DNA of 64,000 nt. Origin: Agrococcus sp. Marseille-P2731 (GTDB lineage Bacteria; Actinomycetota; Actinomycetes; Actinomycetales; Microbacteriaceae). The DNA is taken from contig NZ_FPEG01000001.1 in assembly GCF_900117395.1 (NCBI RefSeq), forward strand, positions 456,192 through 520,191, given 5' to 3'. Position 1 is the stretch's first letter; every line of letters starts with the position of its first letter. Under the pieces are notes generated by a model. It saw only the letters and a program-made list of their open reading frames with translations, had not been told where the DNA came from and ran no database searches. This document shows, in pieces, positions 56,001 through 63,237 of this stretch. The translations under genes were made by a program, and so were the position numbers.

Positions 56001-57158
56001 GAACTCGGGCCGCTTCTCGAAGTCGGCCTCGCTGTAGAGCCGGATCGCGATGCCCGGCGCCACGCGTCCCGCGCGGCCGGCGCGCTGGTTGGCGCTCGCC
56101 TGGCTGATCGCCTCGATCGGCAGCCGCTGCACCTTGCTGCGCACCGAGTAGCGCGAGATGCGGGCCGTGCCCGTGTCGATCACGTGGCGGATGCCCGGCA
56201 CGGTCAACGAGGTCTCTGCCACGTTGGTCGCGAGCACGACGCGGCGGCGGATGCCCGCGCGCGAGCTGCGCTCGAAGACCCGGTGCTGGTCGGCGGCGCT
56301 CAGGCGGCCGTAGAGCGGGAGGATCTCGGTCGTCGGGCCGAGCCGCCCCTCGAGCGCCGACTGCGCGTCGCGGATGTCGGCCTCGCTCGGCAGAAACACC
56401 AGCACGTCGCCGGTGTCGTCGCGCGCGATCTCGGCGAGCGCCGCCGCGATGCCGTCGATCGGATCGAGGTCGACGTGGGCGTCCTCGTCATCGCGGTCGT
56501 CGTCGCTGCCGCCCGAGCCGCCTGCGGTGCCGCCCGGCCCGCCTGCGCGGCCCGGCGCATCCGCCCCCTGTCCTTCGGAGACGAGCGGGCGGTAGCGGAT
56601 GTCGACGGGGAAGGTGCGGCCCGACACCTCGATGATCGGGGCGTCGTCGAAGTGCTTCGAGAACGACTCCGGGTCGATCGTGGCGCTGGTGACGATGACC
56701 TTGAGGTCGGGACGGCGAGGGAGCAGGCGCTTGAGGTAGCCGATGAGGAAGTCGATCGTGAGGCTGCGCTCATGGGCCTCGTCGATGATGATCGTGTCGT
56801 AGGACTTGAGATCGCGATCGCGATGCATCTCGGCGAGCAGGATGCCGTCGGTCATCACCTTGATGCGGGTCCGGGCGCTCACGTGGTCGGTGAAGCGCAC
56901 CTTGTAGCCGACCTCGCTGCCCATCTCGACCTCGAGCTCCTCCGCGAGGCGCTCGGCGATGGTGCGGGCGGCGAGGCGGCGCGGCTGCGTGTGACCGATG
57001 CTGGTGCGGCCGAGCTCGAGCAGCATCTTGGGCAGCTGAGTCGTCTTGCCGGAACCCGTGGCGCCCGCGACGATCACCACCTGGTGGTCGCGGATCGCCG
57101 CCATGATCGTGTCGCGCGCCTCGCTGACCGGGAGCTCGGCCGGGTACTCGATGCGCAT
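53037..57158 (-). CDS. hrpA: ATP-dependent RNA helicase HrpA
   Basis: A 1373-residue DEAH-box helicase. Motif I is GATGSGKTTQLPK, Ia TQPRRLAARTIAERL, II DEAH (IIIDEAHERS), III SAT (VTSATID), V TNVAETSLTVPGI and VI QRAGRAGRVAPG. Then come the helicase-associated domains, an OB-like region and the long C-terminal DUF3418 part (FLIRHALVDGEW, DEVASFELELPAHIDVKQGG). Normal HrpA is about 1300 residues; the excess comes from an acidic Gly/Ser insertion near 200 (PGRAGGPGGTAGGSGGSDDD) and a repeat-derived stretch near 573-640. HrpA acts on stalled ribosomes and mRNA. ATG 57158 is chosen because homology starts at MRIEYPAELPV. Confidence 0.93.
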   Translation of the reverse strand: MRIEYPAELPVSEARDTIMAAIRDHQVVIVAGATGSGKTTQLPKMLLELGRTSIGHTQPRRLAARTIAERLAEELEVEMGSEVGYKVRFTDHVSARTRIKVMTDGILLAEMHRDRDLKSYDTIIIDEAHERSLTIDFLIGYLKRLLPRRPDLKVIVTSATIDPESFSKHFDDAPIIEVSGRTFPVDIRYRPLVSEGQGADAPGRAGGPGGTAGGSGGSDDDRDDEDAHVDLDPIDGIAAALAEIARDDTGDVLVFLPSEADIRDAQSALEGRLGPTTEILPLYGRLSAADQHRVFERSSRAGIRRRVVLATNVAETSLTVPGIRHVIDTGTARISRYSVRSKVQRLPIEAISQASANQRAGRAGRVAPGIAIRLYSEADFEKRPEFTDPEILRTNLAAVILQASSLGLGPLAEFPFLQPPSARDIKDGNDLLLELGAISKTGGITKIGRELARLPVDPRFGRMAVAGRDAGVAHEVVAIVAGLTIQDPRERPLERREEADRSHARFADPTSDFITLLALWRYLQEQQARLSGNQFRKLCKAEHLSFLRVREWQDVVRQLTKALGLQREARGATDTPVALRQAQEPERAGAARSRHETKGADRSRDATPLRDGAPRPAEGRDGAPGTAKGRDGAPRPEGVSVDAVAVHKALLAGLLGRIGVIDETAKPQQSRPGESARQQSRRTRQRAEYLGARGARFQVFPGSALAKQPPRAVMAAELVETSRLFARNAASIDLAWAEPLAGELAKRQVSEPHWERKQGAVVAFERVTLFGVPIVERRRIQFSRIDPEHARELFIRHALVDGEWDSPQDFDRRNRELRREIERLEERQRRRDLLVGDEAVFEFFDARIPADVASTRSFEGWWRTARETTPELLTMTREDLTGEDARVDHELFPTKWQQGEQRLRLSYRFEPGTADDGLTVHVPLAVLPRLSEAGFDWLVPGMREELLTAMIKSLPKHVRKHVVPAADWARGMLAELPAQPAATGAAGPRSLAEVLATRISRTAYVQATDTDVDWGRIPEHLKPTFAVEDARGRRLGHGKDLEALKRRFGAQATAQVAKVAVKVTSDLERDEVASFELELPAHIDVKQGGNTVRAYPGYAITGPAKAGGAKASGPSVGIRLASTRETQQRDQRAAVRQLLLRQVPSPGPYVQSNLTGAEKLALGASPYASTDRLFDDLMLAIIDAELGGGAPPASVAEFEALRSRVADGLVDRLFGLASQVARILTAARNADRAIREGASLAHMAALADARAHLDQLIFDGFVSRTGLERLPRLEVYVRAIEHRVKRLPETANRDRTWMTEVEQATALFTAAGGALPLPQAVTDAVPGTEGAARAERLVTARWLLEELRVSLFAQQLGTSGPVSTQRIRKALTA
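55246..55337. repeat. 30-bp tandem repeat inside hrpA
   Basis: Three units of about 30 bases with core GGAGCGCCGTCGCGCCCC, encoding RDGAPRPAEG, RDGAPGTAKG and RDGAPRPEG on the minus strand. The frame is kept. Confidence 0.85.
55369..55404. repeat. Dispersed palindromic repeat (family 2) inside hrpA
   Basis: GGTCTCGTGACGCGAGCGGGCTGCGCCCGCGCGCTCC, the same unit as at 28727 and 28868, here read in frame as EPERAGAARSRHETKG. It is followed by CCTGCGCCTGTCGAAGGG, another typical piece of such elements. Confidence 0.88.
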
Positions 57159-57228
57159 CCCGCCATTCTCGCGCACCGCTGGCGGCGGTGCCGCCCGCGC
57201 GCCCGCTGCCGCCGCCATCGGGTTCGCC

Positions 57229-57284
57229 GACCCCTCCCGCCAAGACCGACCTGGTGCACCGGGTCGCCCTTGGCGCGACGGGTC
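57229..57284. repeat. 56-bp palindromic repeat (family 1, copy 3)
   Basis: GACCCCTCCCGCCAAGACCG through GCGACGGGTC, 56 bases. GCCAAG pairs with CTTGGC and CGACC with GGTCG around GGTGCACC. It lies in the 223-base divergent region between hrpA and the AbiEi-like gene. Confidence 0.92.
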
Positions 57285-57381
57285 GCGCATCGTGCGCGGC
57301 GTCCGCAGTTGCGTCATCGGCTGTGCACAGCCGCGCGACGGCACGCCCGGCAGCAGGTGCCGCACCTGCCATGGTGCGCCG

Positions 57382-58386
57382 ATGCAGCGGACGCCCGACC
57401 CCTCGCAGCTGTGGCACACGCGCGACCTCACGGCCCGGTCACCCGGCCTCCGCCCTGATCGCGAGCCGCAGCTCACGCGGATGCGTCGAGGCGTCTACGC
57501 CGATCGTCCCGCTGGTGATGCCGCAGCGTCCGGCATCGTTGGCGGTGCAGGCGCTTCGGGCGTCGGCGGTGGCGGAGCGGACACCGACCCGGCCGCGCGC
57601 GACGCCGGCTACCTGCTCCGCATCCGTGCTGTGGATGCCGCGCGGAAGCAGCCGATCTTCGCGCGCGAGTCCGCGCTGGCGCTCCACGGCATCCCCTACG
57701 GGATACCGCCAGATGTCGTCTACACGACGGGCCACGCGAAGACAGCGGGCAAGAAGGCCGGCATCGCGCACAGCGCTGTGGAGCTCGACCCGGCCGACAT
57801 CGTGATGCTGGGTGGAATTCGCGTGTGCTCGCTGCCCTACGCACTCGCAGAGGTCGCGCGGAAGCGCGATCCTCAGACCGCCGTCTCGGCGATCGACGAG
57901 GCGCTGCGCAAGGGAGTCGTCTCGAAGTCGCAGATGCTCGATGCGCTCGGCCGGCAGGGAAGTCACGGCCGTCGTCGGGCTGCGTGGGCGGTGGCATTCG
58001 CGGATGCGGCGGCAGAGTCGGTCGGCGAGTCCTGGAGCCGCGTGCGGATCCACCAGCTCGGGTTCGCCGCGCCGGAGCTGCAGGTCTGGGTGACGGGGCG
58101 AAGCGGCAAGCGGTATCGAGTCGACATGCTCTGGCGCACCCCTGGCGGGCGTCCCGTCTTCGGCGAGTTCGACGGTGCGCACAAGTACGGCGCGCTGGCG
58201 CAGCAGGGTGGGCAGACCGGCGCGCAGGCGCTGAGCGAGGAGAAGGCGCGCGACGACGACCTGCTCTTCGTCGGAGATCCAGCGCACTGGGTGTGGATCG
58301 ACGTGCTGCGGCCGAAGAGGCTCGAGCGCATCCTCACCGCGTACCGCGTGCCGCGCATCCGACCGTCGTTGGAGAGCCTGACATGA
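57382..58386 (+). CDS. AbiEi/DUF559-like protein
   Basis: A 334-residue protein of a kind common in Microbacteriaceae. The N-terminal part has PQLTRMRRGVYADRPAG and SALALHGIPYGIPPDVVYTT, as in AbiEi-type antitoxin/regulator proteins, but with a Gly-rich insertion (VGGAGASGVGGGGAD) in the middle. The C-terminal part has RYRVDMLWRTPGGRPVFGEFDGAHKYG, resembling the DUF559/very-short-patch-repair nuclease-like fold with E-x-D-G-x-x-K-Y. There is no AbiEii toxin gene next to it. A CATGGT box lies 6 bases before the ATG. Copies 3 and 4 of the 56-bp palindrome flank it. Roles in defence, DNA repair or repeat mobility are open. Confidence 0.7.
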   Translation: MQRTPDPSQLWHTRDLTARSPGLRPDREPQLTRMRRGVYADRPAGDAAASGIVGGAGASGVGGGGADTDPAARDAGYLLRIRAVDAARKQPIFARESALALHGIPYGIPPDVVYTTGHAKTAGKKAGIAHSAVELDPADIVMLGGIRVCSLPYALAEVARKRDPQTAVSAIDEALRKGVVSKSQMLDALGRQGSHGRRRAAWAVAFADAAAESVGESWSRVRIHQLGFAAPELQVWVTGRSGKRYRVDMLWRTPGGRPVFGEFDGAHKYGALAQQGGQTGAQALSEEKARDDDLLFVGDPAHWVWIDVLRPKRLERILTAYRVPRIRPSLESLT

Positions 58387-58406
58387 CCGCCCGGACAACG
58401 ATTGCC

Positions 58407-58462
58407 GACCCCTCCCGCCGATGCCGACCCGGTGCACCGGGTCGGCATCGGCGCGAGGGGTC
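58407..58462. repeat. 56-bp palindromic repeat (family 1, copy 4, near-perfect)
   Basis: GACCCCTCCCGCCGATGCCG through CGCGAGGGGTC. All 56 bases form an inverted repeat with one mismatched pair, centred on GGTGCACC. It lies 20 bases after the AbiEi-like stop. The rest of the 265-base gap (58463-58651) is G-rich with repeats of GGCTGCGCCAC and CGGATCGGG but no gene. Confidence 0.95.
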
Positions 58463-58639
58463 GGCGTTCCGTGCGAGCGGCTGCGCCGCGGGAGGCTGCG
58501 CCACGGGGCGCACGCGGGAGGGCGGATACGGGCGGATCGGGGGGATCGGGCGGATGCGGGGTGAGGGCTGCGCCACCCGGCAGCCGTCAGGGCACGGAGG
58601 GAGCCGCTCGGGAGCATGCCGCAGACTCGATCGCGCCAG

Positions 58640-58645
58640 TACGGT
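58640..58645 (+). promoter_or_regulatory. Candidate -10 box (TACGGT) for leaderless GNAT gene
   Basis: TACGGT ends 6 bases before the ATG at 58652. Confidence 0.4.
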
Positions 58646-58651
58646 GGCCGC

Positions 58652-59107
58652 ATGAGCGAGATCAGCGTGCGGGCAGCGACGGCGGACGACCGGCAGCGTT
58701 GGGAGGAGCTCTTCCACGGCTACCGCACCTTCTACGAGAACCCCCGCGACGTCGCCGTCGCCGACCGCGTCTGGAGCTGGGTGCTCGACCCGGCGCACCA
58801 GACCAACGCGCTCGTCGCCGAGGTTGACGGCAGGATCGTCGGCTTCGCCCACTGGCGCCGCTTCGAGCGCCCATCGGTGGGGCAGACCGGCATCTACCTC
58901 GACGATCTCTTCGCCGACGCATCCGCCCGCGGCCTCGGCGTCGGGCACGCCCTGGTCGTGCGGCTGCAGCAGATCGCGGCTGAGGAGGGCGCCTCGGTCG
59001 TGCGCTGGATCACCGCCGACGACAATCGCACCGCCCAGCGGCTCTACGACCGCGTCGCGACGAAGACGCGCTGGCTGACCTACGACGCGGCGCCCGCGCC
59101 ACGCTGA
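58652..59107 (+). CDS. GNAT-family N-acetyltransferase
   Basis: A 151-residue acetyltransferase of compact GNAT type: VRAATADDRQRWEELFHGYR, LVAEVDGRIVGFAHWR, YLDDLFADASARGLGVGHAL (R-G-x-G-x-G/A acetyl-CoA loop) and WITADDNRTAQRLYDRVATK. It resembles phosphinothricin/aminoglycoside-type acetyltransferases, but the substrate cannot be named. Leaderless start as above. Confidence 0.88.
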   Translation: MSEISVRAATADDRQRWEELFHGYRTFYENPRDVAVADRVWSWVLDPAHQTNALVAEVDGRIVGFAHWRRFERPSVGQTGIYLDDLFADASARGLGVGHALVVRLQQIAAEEGASVVRWITADDNRTAQRLYDRVATKTRWLTYDAAPAPR

Positions 59108-59167
59108 ATCGGCGCGCCGACGCGGCGGCCGCACCTGGCTGACGCCGCGCCCGCACCACCACCCGCG

Positions 59168-60097
59168 TCAGTCCTCGACGACGCCGATCGCGACCGCGAG
59201 GTCCTCCCACGACATCCCGGTGCCCTTGAAGACGTTCGGGCGGTCGGTCGCCCGCACCACCTCGCCGCGCGCGAGCGCGTCGATGCCGATGAGGGCGGAT
59301 GCCTCGAGGACGCCTGCGTCCACGGCCTGGATCACGTCACCCGCCTCGCGCATCGCCGCGCCGACCTCCTCGACCACGACGAGCGAGCGCCCCATGAGCC
59401 AGGCGTCGAGCTCGCGCCGGTCGGGCTCGTGCGAGCCCATCGCGATCACGCAGGCTCCGTCGCGCACGAGCGAGCCGTCGAACAGCGGCTCCTGCGCCGA
59501 CGTCGCGCAGACGACGATGTCAGCGTCGGCGACATCACCGGCCGAGCCCGGCTCGGCGTCGACGCCGCGCGCGCGCAGCTCAGCGCACGCCGCCTCGACC
59601 CGCTCGGGGTTGCGCCCCACGAGCCGCACGCTCGTGAGCTGGCGCACGTCTGCCATGGCGATCGCGTGCTCGATCGCTTGCGGGCCGTTGCCGAACACCA
59701 CGAGACGTGCTGCGCCCGGCGCGGCCAGCGCATCCGCCGCCACGGCAGACACCGCGGGGGTCCGCAGCGACGTCAGGCTGACGCCGTCGATGATGGCGGC
59801 GGTGCTCAGCGTCGCGGTGTCGAGCAGCAGGTAGGTGGCCTGGATGCGCGGCAGCCCGCGCTCGGGGTTGCCGGGCGCGACGGAGGCGACCTTCACGCCC
59901 GTCCACTCGCCGATGGTCGACGGCATGAGCAGCAGGTGCCCGCCGCCCGCGTCGACGCTGCTCCGGGGCGCATCGTCGGCGGGGGAGAAGCCGGAGGTCA
60001 GCGCCCGTGCCACCAGGTGCCGCGCACGCCGAGGCGAGATGCGGGCGCGCACGGCATCGCCCGAGAAGGTCAGCGGCGCTGCGTCGCCATCCGTCAT
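59168..60097 (-). CDS. Ornithine cyclodeaminase/mu-crystallin-family protein
   Basis: A 309-residue NAD(P)-binding protein. Substrate-side block is HLLLMPSTIGEWTGVKVASV with Lys in GVKVASVAPGNPERGLP; the Rossmann motif is LVVFGNGPQAIEHAIAM; later blocks are DIVVCATSAQEPLFDG and GSHEPDRRELD. The Gly motif is GNGPQA instead of GAGxQA. The family includes ornithine cyclodeaminase, alanine dehydrogenase and ketimine reductases. Its start overlaps the transporter stop by four bases (ATGA), so it should act on the imported compound, perhaps an amino acid or cyclic imine. Confidence 0.87.
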   Translation of the reverse strand: MTDGDAAPLTFSGDAVRARISPRRARHLVARALTSGFSPADDAPRSSVDAGGGHLLLMPSTIGEWTGVKVASVAPGNPERGLPRIQATYLLLDTATLSTAAIIDGVSLTSLRTPAVSAVAADALAAPGAARLVVFGNGPQAIEHAIAMADVRQLTSVRLVGRNPERVEAACAELRARGVDAEPGSAGDVADADIVVCATSAQEPLFDGSLVRDGACVIAMGSHEPDRRELDAWLMGRSLVVVEEVGAAMREAGDVIQAVDAGVLEASALIGIDALARGEVVRATDRPNVFKGTGMSWEDLAVAIGVVED

Positions 60098-61479
60098 GCC
60101 TTGTCCCGGCCCTCAGCGGCGGCGCGCTCGCGGGGCTGCGCGGCGACCAGCGAGCCGTCGTCGAGCCCGCGCGCGGCCAGGAGCTGCGCCTCGCGCCGCG
60201 TCGCCCGGGGCGACAGCGTCACGGCGACGATCGAGATGATCGCGACCGCGATGAGGTAGATCGCGATCGGCACCCACGAGCCGCCGAACGTCACGAGCAG
60301 CCAGGTGGCGAGCAGCGGTGCCGTGCCGCCGGCGAGCGCCGCACCGATCTGGTAGCCGAGGGTGATGCCGGTGTAGCGCACGCGGGTCGAGAAGATCTCG
60401 GACATCAGGGTGCCGAGCGTCGCGGTGACCGGCGGCCAGACGATGCCGAGCCCGATGATGACGGCGGCGTAGACGGCCCAGTCCATGCCCAGGTCGAGCA
60501 GCAGGAAGAACGGCGCCGCGAAGAGCCCGATGAGCACGGCGCCGGCGAGGAAGACGCGGCGACGGCCGAAGCGATCCGAGAGCGATCCCATCAGCAGGAT
60601 CGCGATCGTGCTGACGAACGCGCCGGCGCTGACCGAGTTCAGCACCGTCGAGCGCTCGAAGTCGAGCGTGCCCGTCGCGTAGCTGACCACGAAGGTGGCG
60701 AAGATGTAGAACGGAGCGGTCTCGACGACCTTCGCGCCGATCGCGACGAGCACCGAGCGCCAGTGGTCGCGCAGCGTCTCGGCGATGGGCAGCTTGGCGA
60801 CGTTGCCGGAGTCCTTCGCCTCCTGGAAGGCGGGCGTCTCGGCGAGGCCCTTGCGGATCCACAGGCCGACGAAGACGAGCACGATGCTGGCGATGAACGG
60901 GATGCGCCATCCCCACGAGTCGAAGGCGTCGACCGGCAGCATGCTGACGAGGGCGAACGCGATCGTCGAGAGCAGCATGCCGATCGTGATGCCCGTCTGC
61001 GGCACCGAGCCGAAGAAGCCGCGGCGGTGCTTCGGCGCGTACTCGTAGGCCAGCAGCAGTGCGCCACCCCACTCGCCGCCGATCGCCAGGCCCTGGATCA
61101 CGCGGCACAGCAGCAGGAGGATCGGCGCGAGCACGCCCACCTGCTCGAAGGTCGGGAGCAGCCCGATCGCGACCGTGGCGCCGCCCATGAGCGAGAGCGT
61201 GATCACGAGCGTCTTCTTGCGGCCGATGCGGTCACCGATGTGCGAGAAGACGATGCCGCCGAAGGGGCGGATGAAGAAGGTGAGCGACAGCGTGACGTAC
61301 GACAGCATCAGCGACAGCGCGGGATCGTCGGTGGGGAAGAACTGCTTGTCGAAGATGAGCGCCGCGGCAGTGGCGTAGAGGAAGAAGTCGAACCACTCGA
61401 TGGCGCTGCCGCTGAGGCTGCCGAGCAGCACCCTGCGGTTGGTGACGCGTGTTCCGGGCGGGGCGGTCTTGGTGGCCAT
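60094..61479 (-). CDS. MHS-family MFS transporter
   Basis: A 461-residue permease of the metabolite:H+ symporter type: GSAIEWFDFFLYATAAALIF, FIRPFGGIVFSHIGDRIGRK, RVIQGLAIGGEWGGALLLAYE and GFFGSVPQTGITIGMLLST are the classical MHS blocks (shared with proline/betaine, alpha-ketoglutarate and shikimate transporters). Twelve helices are expected. The ATG at 61479 is chosen because AGGAG lies 6 bases upstream. It is followed by the OCD-family gene and faces a GntR regulator upstream, forming a small catabolic unit. Confidence 0.92.
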   Translation of the reverse strand: MATKTAPPGTRVTNRRVLLGSLSGSAIEWFDFFLYATAAALIFDKQFFPTDDPALSLMLSYVTLSLTFFIRPFGGIVFSHIGDRIGRKKTLVITLSLMGGATVAIGLLPTFEQVGVLAPILLLLCRVIQGLAIGGEWGGALLLAYEYAPKHRRGFFGSVPQTGITIGMLLSTIAFALVSMLPVDAFDSWGWRIPFIASIVLVFVGLWIRKGLAETPAFQEAKDSGNVAKLPIAETLRDHWRSVLVAIGAKVVETAPFYIFATFVVSYATGTLDFERSTVLNSVSAGAFVSTIAILLMGSLSDRFGRRRVFLAGAVLIGLFAAPFFLLLDLGMDWAVYAAVIIGLGIVWPPVTATLGTLMSEIFSTRVRYTGITLGYQIGAALAGGTAPLLATWLLVTFGGSWVPIAIYLIAVAIISIVAVTLSPRATRREAQLLAARGLDDGSLVAAQPRERAAAEGRDKA

Positions 61480-61537
61480 GGGGGACTCCTCGTCGTCGTT
61501 GACTGCGCTCGGCGCCAGAAGCGACGCGTCTGCCACA

Positions 61538-61548
61538 GTACAACGTAC
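61538..61548. promoter_or_regulatory. Candidate GntR operator upstream of the MHS transporter
   Basis: GTAC-AAC-GTAC is an inverted repeat in the 125-base region between the GntR gene and the transporter, 59 bases before the transporter start and in an AT-richer patch (GTACAACGTACAATTG). Position and symmetry suit a FadR/GntR operator. Confidence 0.5.
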
Positions 61549-61604
61549 AATTGCACCGCCCGAATGCGGCGGGATTCCCGGGATGTTGCGGCCCGGTTAC
61601 GAGG

Positions 61605-62303
61605 TCAGTCCTCGGGCTTGCCTGCCCAGACCCCGCGCGCATGCGCGAGGTGCGTCGCCATCAGTGCGGCGGCCCCATGAGCATCGCCCGCCTCGATGAG
61701 ATCGAGCAGCTGGCCGTGCTCGGCCGCGCTCTGCGTCAGCCGGCCCTCGCGGTGCAGCTGCTGCAGGGCGGAGAGGCGCGTGAGGCCTCGCAGGCGGCGG
61801 GCCTCCTGCACGATCGCGCGGTTGCCCGCGAGCGCGAGCAGGCCGAGGTGGAAGGCGTTGTCGGCGGTGATGAACTCCCGCAGCAGCCCCTCGGCGGCCG
61901 TGCGATCCAGCTCGGCTGCGAGCGGTCGCAGCGCCGCGATGTCCTCCGGCCTCGCGACGCGAGCGACCCGCTCGATCGTCGGCACCTCGATCAGCGCGCG
62001 CAGCTCGACGACGTCGTCGAGCTCCTCGTCGCTGATGGGCACGACGCGGTAGCCGCGGTTGCGCATGGCCTCGACGTGCCCGTCTCGGCACAGGTCGATC
62101 ATCGCCTCGCGCACCGGCGTCGCGGAGACCCCGAGCATCTGCGCGAGCGCAGGCGCCGAGTAGACGGTGCCGGGCACCATCGTGCCGGCGACCATCGCTT
62201 CGCGCAACGCCTCGGTCACCTGCGCGCGCAGGCTCGAGTGCGCGGTGAGCGATGCCACGACGGGCTCGAGCCCGGCGCCATCGACTCCTGCGCGCTTCGT
62301 CAT
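61605..62303 (-). CDS. GntR/FCD-type transcriptional regulator
   Basis: A 232-residue regulator. The winged helix reads SLRAQVTEALREAMVAGTMV then APALAQMLGVSATPVREAMI; the FCD ligand domain has VVELRALIEVPTIERVARVA, DNAFHLGLLALAGNRAIVQE and EHGQLLDLIEAGDAHGAAAL (metal/ligand His residues). GGGGAGG lies 5 bases before the ATG. It lies upstream of, and on the same strand as, the MHS transporter and OCD genes and likely controls them. Confidence 0.92.
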   Translation of the reverse strand: MTKRAGVDGAGLEPVVASLTAHSSLRAQVTEALREAMVAGTMVPGTVYSAPALAQMLGVSATPVREAMIDLCRDGHVEAMRNRGYRVVPISDEELDDVVELRALIEVPTIERVARVARPEDIAALRPLAAELDRTAAEGLLREFITADNAFHLGLLALAGNRAIVQEARRLRGLTRLSALQQLHREGRLTQSAAEHGQLLDLIEAGDAHGAAALMATHLAHARGVWAGKPED

Positions 62304-62444
62304 CCGGCCTCCCCGTGCCGGCGCCCGTCGCGGTCGGCTCGCTCAGCGTACCCAGCCGCCTCCGCGCCGCAGCCGCAGGCTCCGCACGCGACACGAGGCA
62401 CGGCTCCCTAGCGATACCCAGGCGGTCCGGGCAGGATGCGAAGC

Positions 62445-62918
62445 ATGGAGATCCACGACAACGGACCGCAGCGCAACGCGTTCGACATCGAGACCGCGAC
62501 GCGCGAGAACACCAACTACCGCACCGTCGCCTGGTCGGGGGCGCACCTGCAGGTGACGCTCATGTCGATCGAGCCGGGCCGCTCGATCGGCCTCGAGGTG
62601 CACAACGGCACCGACCAGTTCCTGCGCCTCGACGCCGGCAGGGGCCGCGTCGTCATGGGCCCCTCGAAGGACGACCTGCCCTTCGAGCAGGACGTCACCG
62701 ACGGCTGGGCCATCCAGGTGCCAGCGGGCACGTGGCACGACGTCATCAACACCGGCGACGAGCCGATGCGGCTCTACGCCATCTACGCGCCCACCCACCA
62801 CGCGGCGGGCATCGTGCAGGAGACGCCCGAGGCCGCGGATGAGGACGAGGAGGCCGGTCGCGACGAGCCGCCGACCTGGGCGGAGGAGATCGACACCCAG
62901 GGCGAGGAGAAGGCCTGA
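62445..62918 (+). CDS. Cupin-domain protein
   Basis: A 157-residue single-cupin protein: GAHLQVTLMSIEPGRSIGLE then VHNGTDQFLRLDAGRG (motif 1 region) and IQVPAGTWHDVINTGDEPMR (motif 2 region with WH). The last 35 residues are acidic and disordered. Such proteins resemble mannose-6-phosphate-isomerase-like cupins. Metal and substrate unknown. A strong terminator follows 20 bases after the stop. Confidence 0.87.
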   Translation: MEIHDNGPQRNAFDIETATRENTNYRTVAWSGAHLQVTLMSIEPGRSIGLEVHNGTDQFLRLDAGRGRVVMGPSKDDLPFEQDVTDGWAIQVPAGTWHDVINTGDEPMRLYAIYAPTHHAAGIVQETPEAADEDEEAGRDEPPTWAEEIDTQGEEKA

Positions 62919-62938
62919 CGCCACCAGCCTCGCAGCGC

Positions 62939-62971
62939 ACGACGCCCGCCGGTCGATCCGGCGGGCGTCGT
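62939..62971 (+). terminator. Intrinsic terminator after the cupin gene
   Basis: A perfect 14-bp stem, ACGACGCCCGCCGG with CCGGCGGGCGTCGT, and a 5-base loop TCGAT, followed by CGTGTCTGC. It may serve both the cupin gene and the converging gene at 63004. Confidence 0.8.
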
Positions 62972-63003
62972 CGTGTCTGCAGCTGCGCAGACGAGCGGAT
63001 GCG

Positions 63004-63237
63004 TCAGGCTCGCGAAGCCCCGTGGTGGTCGTCGGCAGAGTGGTCGCCGGCCCGGTCGGCGTCGGCGCCGTGGTCGCCGACGTCGCTCGCGCGCTGATCC
63101 TCGGTGCCGCCCTCGGGCGACGCCTCGACGTCGGTGTCCGCGGGGTCGGTCGCCATGTCGGGGTCGGCGCCGATCACCGTGGTGCCGTCGTCGGCATGCT
63201 CGCTCGGGCCCGGGCGGCCGTCGTTCGAGTCGCTCAT
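63004..63237 (-). CDS. Acidic, disordered small protein
   Basis: A 77-residue protein rich in Asp, Gly, Ala and His (SDSNDGRPGPSEHADDG; later HGADADRAGDHSADDHHGAS). No domain or membrane helix. Its start overlaps the stop of the upstream gene by four bases (ATGA), which supports it being translated. Function unknown. Confidence 0.5.
   Translation of the reverse strand: MSDSNDGRPGPSEHADDGTTVIGADPDMATDPADTDVEASPEGGTEDQRASDVGDHGADADRAGDHSADDHHGASRA

Noticed and set aside
55218..57458. 746-codon plus-strand frame
   Set aside because: Antisense of hrpA; protein composition is typical of GC-rich shadows.
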